From Candidatus Reconcilbacillus cellulovorans (GTDB taxonomy: Bacteria > Bacillota > Bacilli > Paenibacillales > Reconciliibacillaceae): a stretch of DNA of 64,000 nt. Within the stretch, counting starts at the first letter, position 1; each line of letters starts with the position of its first letter. The notes beneath the pieces were generated by a model, which worked only from the letters and a program-made list of their open reading frames with translations, was not told where the DNA came from and searched no databases. The position numbers were made by a program, and so were the translations under genes. The stretch lies in contig MOXJ01000002.1 of the NCBI GenBank assembly GCA_002507565.1, positions 84,265-148,264 of the forward strand, given 5' to 3'. Below are positions 60,824 through 64,000 of this stretch, one piece after another.

Positions 60824-61882
60824 GTGCGACGCGCGTTGAAGGAACCGAGACGAACGGAGCGGACGGCGCGGATCGCGTTCACGTATATGGGCACGGTCGT
60901 GGGCGCCGGTTTTGCGTCCGGTCAGGAGGTATTTCAATTTTTTACAAAATACGGAGCGACGGCGACATGGTGCATTCTGATCGCCGTCGGTCTGTTCGTC
61001 GGCATCGGCGTCCGCCTGCTGCTGGCGGCGCACCGCCTCGGCGTCGAATCGTACGAGGAGCTGAACCGGCGTTTGTTCGGCGACCGCGCCGGCCGATGGA
61101 TCGGTCTGTTCCTGATGGCGGCGTTGTTCGGCATTTCCGTCGTCATGACGGCCGGAGCGGGTTCGCTTCTGGAAGAACAGTTCGGCCTGCCGCTCGAGGC
61201 AGGACTGCTGGCGACCGTTCTGGCGGCTTATGCGGCGCTTCGGCGCGGACTTCAAGCGATCATCGCGGCCAACAGCATCGTCGTGCCGGCGATGGCCGTC
61301 TTCGTGGCGCTCGCAGTGTGGCGGACGGTCGGCGAACCGCAGGCGGACAACTGGCTTTCGCTCGAATCCGACGAATCCCCGCTTATGGCCTGGGCGTCGC
61401 CCTGGCTTTACGGCGCCTTTAATCTGGCGACGGCACAGGCGGTGCTCGTGCCGCTTGGCGCATCCGTTCGCGACCGCCGCCGGCTGCTCTTCGGCGGAAC
61501 GATCGGCGGCGTCGGCATCGGCGCCATGCTGCTCGGGATGCATTTTGCGCTCAGCGCGCACATGCCGGACGTGTCCCAATTCGAGGTGCCGATGAGCGCT
61601 GTCATGGGCGACGTCGGGCCGACGGCGGCGACGCTGTTTTCGCTGGTTGTCCTCGGCGAAATTTTCACGACGCTGATCGCCGACCTCTACGGGCTGTCTT
61701 TGCAAATCCGCGACCGTTTCGGCGTGCCGCCGGAGCGGTCGGTTCCCGCGCTGCTCGCCCTCTGTTTCGCCGCCGGCCAATTCGGCTTCAGCGCCTTGCT
61801 GTCGGTGCTGTACCCGCTATTCGGACTGATCAGCGCGGTTTGGCTCGGACTCATGCTGGCGCGCCGCCGGCTCGCCGCTTAA
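60824..61882 (+). CDS. YkvI-family membrane protein
   Basis: A 352-residue polytopic protein with about ten membrane helices. The opening YMGTVVGAGFASGQEVFQFF is the mark of the YkvI family, a branch of the LeuT-like amino-acid transporter fold. The substrate is not known. The GTG at 60824 follows AAGAAAGGCG; other starts would lose the first helix. Its last 66 bp overlap the next gene on the other strand. Confidence 0.8.
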   Translation: MRRALKEPRRTERTARIAFTYMGTVVGAGFASGQEVFQFFTKYGATATWCILIAVGLFVGIGVRLLLAAHRLGVESYEELNRRLFGDRAGRWIGLFLMAALFGISVVMTAGAGSLLEEQFGLPLEAGLLATVLAAYAALRRGLQAIIAANSIVVPAMAVFVALAVWRTVGEPQADNWLSLESDESPLMAWASPWLYGAFNLATAQAVLVPLGASVRDRRRLLFGGTIGGVGIGAMLLGMHFALSAHMPDVSQFEVPMSAVMGDVGPTAATLFSLVVLGEIFTTLIADLYGLSLQIRDRFGVPPERSVPALLALCFAAGQFGFSALLSVLYPLFGLISAVWLGLMLARRRLAA

Positions 61883-62365
61883 GCTGCGGCCGGACGGGCG
61901 GCCGTCTTGGCCGTCTCCCGACGACTCCTCCCCGCCGTCGACCGGTTCGCGAACACCCGGTTGTCGTCCGGCAGGTTCGGGTTGGCGGCCTGCCCGGACG
62001 AGCCCGAACAGCGCGGCCAACCGGACGGTCAGAAACAAAACGGCGACGGCGACGTACACGAATCCCGACAACAAATAACCGAGATGGTAAAACGGATAAG
62101 CGTCCCGGTCGCGGACGACCGCGACGGCATCGGCGAGCAGAAACAGGCCGCCGAGAGCCGCCAGCCCCAGTGCGATCCAGTCCGCCCACGTCCAGACGAC
62201 GACATGTTCCGACTCTTTCGGTATCCGGAACGCGATAAAACCGCCCTTGCGGCCCTTCTGCGGCGTACGGCGGCGAAAAGACGCCAGTTCCCACGCTGCA
62301 TACGCTGTTACGGCTAGTGCGGCCGCGCCGGCCGCAACGGCAACGACCGTCAGCCATCCGTACAT
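61817..62365 (-). CDS. Small membrane protein of unknown function
   Basis: A 182-residue protein with three hydrophobic helices (about 3-27, 60-82 and 95-120) and a hydrophilic Arg/Gly/Glu tail of about 60 residues. The stretch GGFIAFRIPKESEHVVVWTWADW between helices looks conserved. ATG at 62365 behind GGGGAGGCGG. The tail coding part overlaps the YkvI gene end by 66 bp in antisense; the true stop may matter less than the membrane part. Confidence 0.6.
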   Translation of the reverse strand: MYGWLTVVAVAAGAAALAVTAYAAWELASFRRRTPQKGRKGGFIAFRIPKESEHVVVWTWADWIALGLAALGGLFLLADAVAVVRDRDAYPFYHLGYLLSGFVYVAVAVLFLTVRLAALFGLVRAGRQPEPAGRQPGVREPVDGGEESSGDGQDGRPSGRSLSGEPAARQHESEPNRADQSE

Positions 62366-62417
62366 GAAGATCCGCCTCCCCGCTAAAGCAAGACCGAGCC
62401 CGGACCTCGCGCGCCGG

Positions 62418-62738
62418 TCATACGGCCGCCAACGTCCGAATCAGCCAGAGAAACGCGCAAAGCGCCGCGACCGGCAACGCACAGGCGGCCAACGCCGTCG
62501 CGCGCTTCCCCGGCGCGGGGGCTTGCCGCCACAGCCGCCCGGTGCGGGATGGACGAGCCGGCACCCCGAACCGGTCGGCCGTAGCCTCCTCCCGCACCGG
62601 CACGCGGATCGTGCCGGTGCGCCGGCCGATGCGGTAGACGATTTCCCGGCCGCCGGTTCTACAACCGCCGGACCCGCGGCCGCCGGATGCACGGCCCTCC
62701 GTTTCACGGCCGCCGGACGTTTCGCCGCGCGTAGTCAT
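62418..62738 (-). CDS. Small basic protein with a C-terminal membrane helix
   Basis: A 106-residue protein from an ATG with AAGGAGG 11 bases upstream. The N-terminal half is Gly/Arg-rich; a beta-like stretch IVYRIGRRTGTIRVPVRE follows and one membrane helix closes the protein (ATALAACALPVAALCAFLWLI in part). It may be cotranscribed with the next leftward membrane gene. Family unknown. Confidence 0.55.
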   Translation of the reverse strand: MTTRGETSGGRETEGRASGGRGSGGCRTGGREIVYRIGRRTGTIRVPVREEATADRFGVPARPSRTGRLWRQAPAPGKRATALAACALPVAALCAFLWLIRTLAAV

Positions 62739-62845
62739 GACCGCATTCCTCCTTCGGGACGACACCAACATTTTACCACAGCGGGCCGTTTCGTGTTATG
62801 GTATTGAGTAAAGCGGATCAATCGCGAAAGGAGTGTCCGCCCGAC

Positions 62846-63601
62846 ATGAACATCGCTGCCGTCACCGGCGGCGGCCAAGGCATCGGCCGCGCCGTCGCCC
62901 TCCGTTTCGCCCGCGCGGGCTACGCGGTCTCGATCGCGGACGTCGACGTCGAAGCCGGAGAAGAAACCGCCGGCATGCTGCAGTCGCTCGGCGCCCGCGC
63001 GCTGTTCGTCCGCACCGACGTTTCCGATCCGGACGACGTCCGCGCCTGGATGCGAAAAACCCGCGAGACGCTCGGCATTCCAAGGGCGCTCGTCAACAAC
63101 GCCGGCATCGCGCGCAACGCGCCGTTTTTCGAACTTTCGCCGGAAGACTTCGACCGCGTCGTCGCCGTCAACCTGCGCGGCACGTTTCTCGTCTCGCAGG
63201 CCGCGGCGAAAATGATGGCGGAAGCCGGAGGCGGCTCGATCGTCAACATCGCCTCGACGCGGGCGTTCATGTCCGAGCCCGGGACGGAAGCCTACACCGC
63301 CTCCAAAGGGGGCATCGTCGCGCTCACCCACGCGATGGCGATCAGCCTCGGCCCGTACGGCATCCGCGTCAACTGCATCAGCCCGGGATGGATCGAAACG
63401 CGCGACTGGCAATATTCCAAACGCGCGACGACGCCGGTCCATTCCGAACGCGACCGCCTGCAGCATCCGGTCGGCCGCGTCGGCAGGCCGGACGACATCG
63501 CCGACGCCGTCATGTACCTGACGGAGTCCGCCGGCTTCGTCACCGGCCAAAACCTGATCGTCGACGGCGGCATGACGGTCAAAATGATCTACGAAGAATG
63601 A
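62846..63601 (+). CDS. Short-chain dehydrogenase/reductase
   Basis: A 251-residue SDR: TGGGQGIG at 8-15 binds the nucleotide, ADVDVE after strand 2 prefers NAD, NNAG is present, and the active site is the Ser of NIASTRA with YTASK. VNCISPGWIET and VDGGMTVKM close the fold. ATG at 62846 behind AAAGGAGTG. The substrate is not known. Overlaps the next gene, on the other strand, by 13 bp. Confidence 0.88.
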   Translation: MNIAAVTGGGQGIGRAVALRFARAGYAVSIADVDVEAGEETAGMLQSLGARALFVRTDVSDPDDVRAWMRKTRETLGIPRALVNNAGIARNAPFFELSPEDFDRVVAVNLRGTFLVSQAAAKMMAEAGGGSIVNIASTRAFMSEPGTEAYTASKGGIVALTHAMAISLGPYGIRVNCISPGWIETRDWQYSKRATTPVHSERDRLQHPVGRVGRPDDIADAVMYLTESAGFVTGQNLIVDGGMTVKMIYEE

Positions 63602-64000
63602 CCGCGATCGGCGCCGTCCAGTCGGACGAATTCCGCGAGCGGACCGAGGCGCCGTTCGGCCGCCGACCGGACGTGGTCGTGACAAGTGAACATCAGCACC
63701 TGCAGACCGTGCCGCCGCGCGAGATCGCCGACGGCGCCGAGCGCCCGCTCGAGCCGCTCGCCGTCGAAATGGACGAAAACATCGTCCAACACGAGCGGCG
63801 GCGCGAACGAACGCGTTTCGGCCAGATGTTCGGCGAGGGCCAACCGCATGGCCAGGTACATCTGTTCCGCCGTTCCCCGGCTCAGAAAGGCCGGATCCAG
63901 CCGCCGTCCGTCGGCGCGCACGGCGTACAGCCGGTTTTCGCCGACGGGCGCCGCGACGCGTTCGTAGCGTCCGCCGGTCATGTCGGCAAAAAACCGCGAC
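63589..64000 (-). CDS. YhaN-like SMC-type ATPase, C-terminal end (runs off window)
   Basis: The frame is open to the window edge and continues upstream (SRFFADMTGGRYERV). The visible 137 residues are the C-terminal ABC half of an SMC/Rad50-like protein: LSRGTAEQMYLAMRLALAE is the signature helix, PPLVLDDVFVHFDGERL the Walker B and D loop, and MFTCHDH the last switch. This pattern is typical of Bacillus YhaN, which works with the nuclease YhaM/SbcD-like YhaO. Most of the gene is outside. Confidence 0.75.
   Translation of the reverse strand, partial: SRFFADMTGGRYERVAAPVGENRLYAVRADGRRLDPAFLSRGTAEQMYLAMRLALAEHLAETRSFAPPLVLDDVFVHFDGERLERALGAVGDLARRHGLQVLMFTCHDHVRSAAERRLGPLAEFVRLDGADRGHSS

Noticed and set aside
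59885..61780. A 631-codon minus-strand frame
   Set aside because: It mirrors the lipoprotein and YkvI genes, is Arg/Gln/His-rich and crosses a clear terminator.

Overview
The window is about 64 kb of a high-GC Bacillales chromosome that most resembles the Paenibacillaceae. The evidence is sporulation genes (ylbJ, yunB, a spore-type manganese catalase, a DUF2642 protein), a Bacillus-type short NAD kinase, GatCAB, strong Shine-Dalgarno sites with many GTG and TTG starts, and sigma-A promoters with 17-bp spacers. No rRNA operon is present. The chromosomal part is clearly GC-rich; one 12.8-kb block (44.2-57.0 kb) is strikingly AT-rich and foreign.

Left part (1-20 kb): the start of mqnC; a metA-metI methionine operon behind a SAM-I riboswitch; corA; an HRDC protein; a 700-bp gene-poor stretch with divergent promoters and several terminator hairpins sharing one 9-nt motif; an RluA-type pseudouridine synthase followed by an M50 protease; a chemoreceptor; a DUF2225 protein; a truncated haemoglobin; ylbJ; nadK; yutD with a long disordered tail; lipA; and the nickel-pincer cofactor genes larE-larB-larC1. 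After larC1 come remnants of a sugar permease and a LacI-type regulator, a tRNA-Lys, and then larC2 on the opposite strand.

Middle part (20-44 kb): an M23 peptidase, yunB, a TrmH-type methyltransferase and ktrA, the DUF2642 and Mn-catalase pair, then a long leftward block. That block holds gatCAB, a xylose sensing set (binding protein, histidine kinase, AraC-type response regulator) and the xylFGH importer, with a perfect LacI-type operator before xylF. Further right are an M24 peptidase, a MinD/CpaE-like ATPase behind a terminator-bearing leader, an SDR, moeA-mobB and two small genes, one of which needs a -1 shift on a 7-T run.

The AT-rich block is an integrated element. A 63-bp direct repeat, the 3' half of tRNA-Leu(CAG), flanks it. 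It encodes a tyrosine integrase, a scaffold-like protein, an SU10-type major capsid protein, a winged-helix replication initiator next to five iterons spaced exactly 32 bp, small and large terminase, and portal. I see no tail, tape-measure, holin or endolysin gene. This composition fits a capsid-forming satellite (cf-PICI-like), though a decayed prophage is possible: two genes carry in-frame stop codons.

Right part (57-64 kb): a decayed nucleotidyltransferase gene with its partner, small conserved genes, xpt, a lipoprotein with a clear terminator, a YkvI-type membrane protein, two membrane proteins, an SDR and the end of a YhaN-like ATPase.
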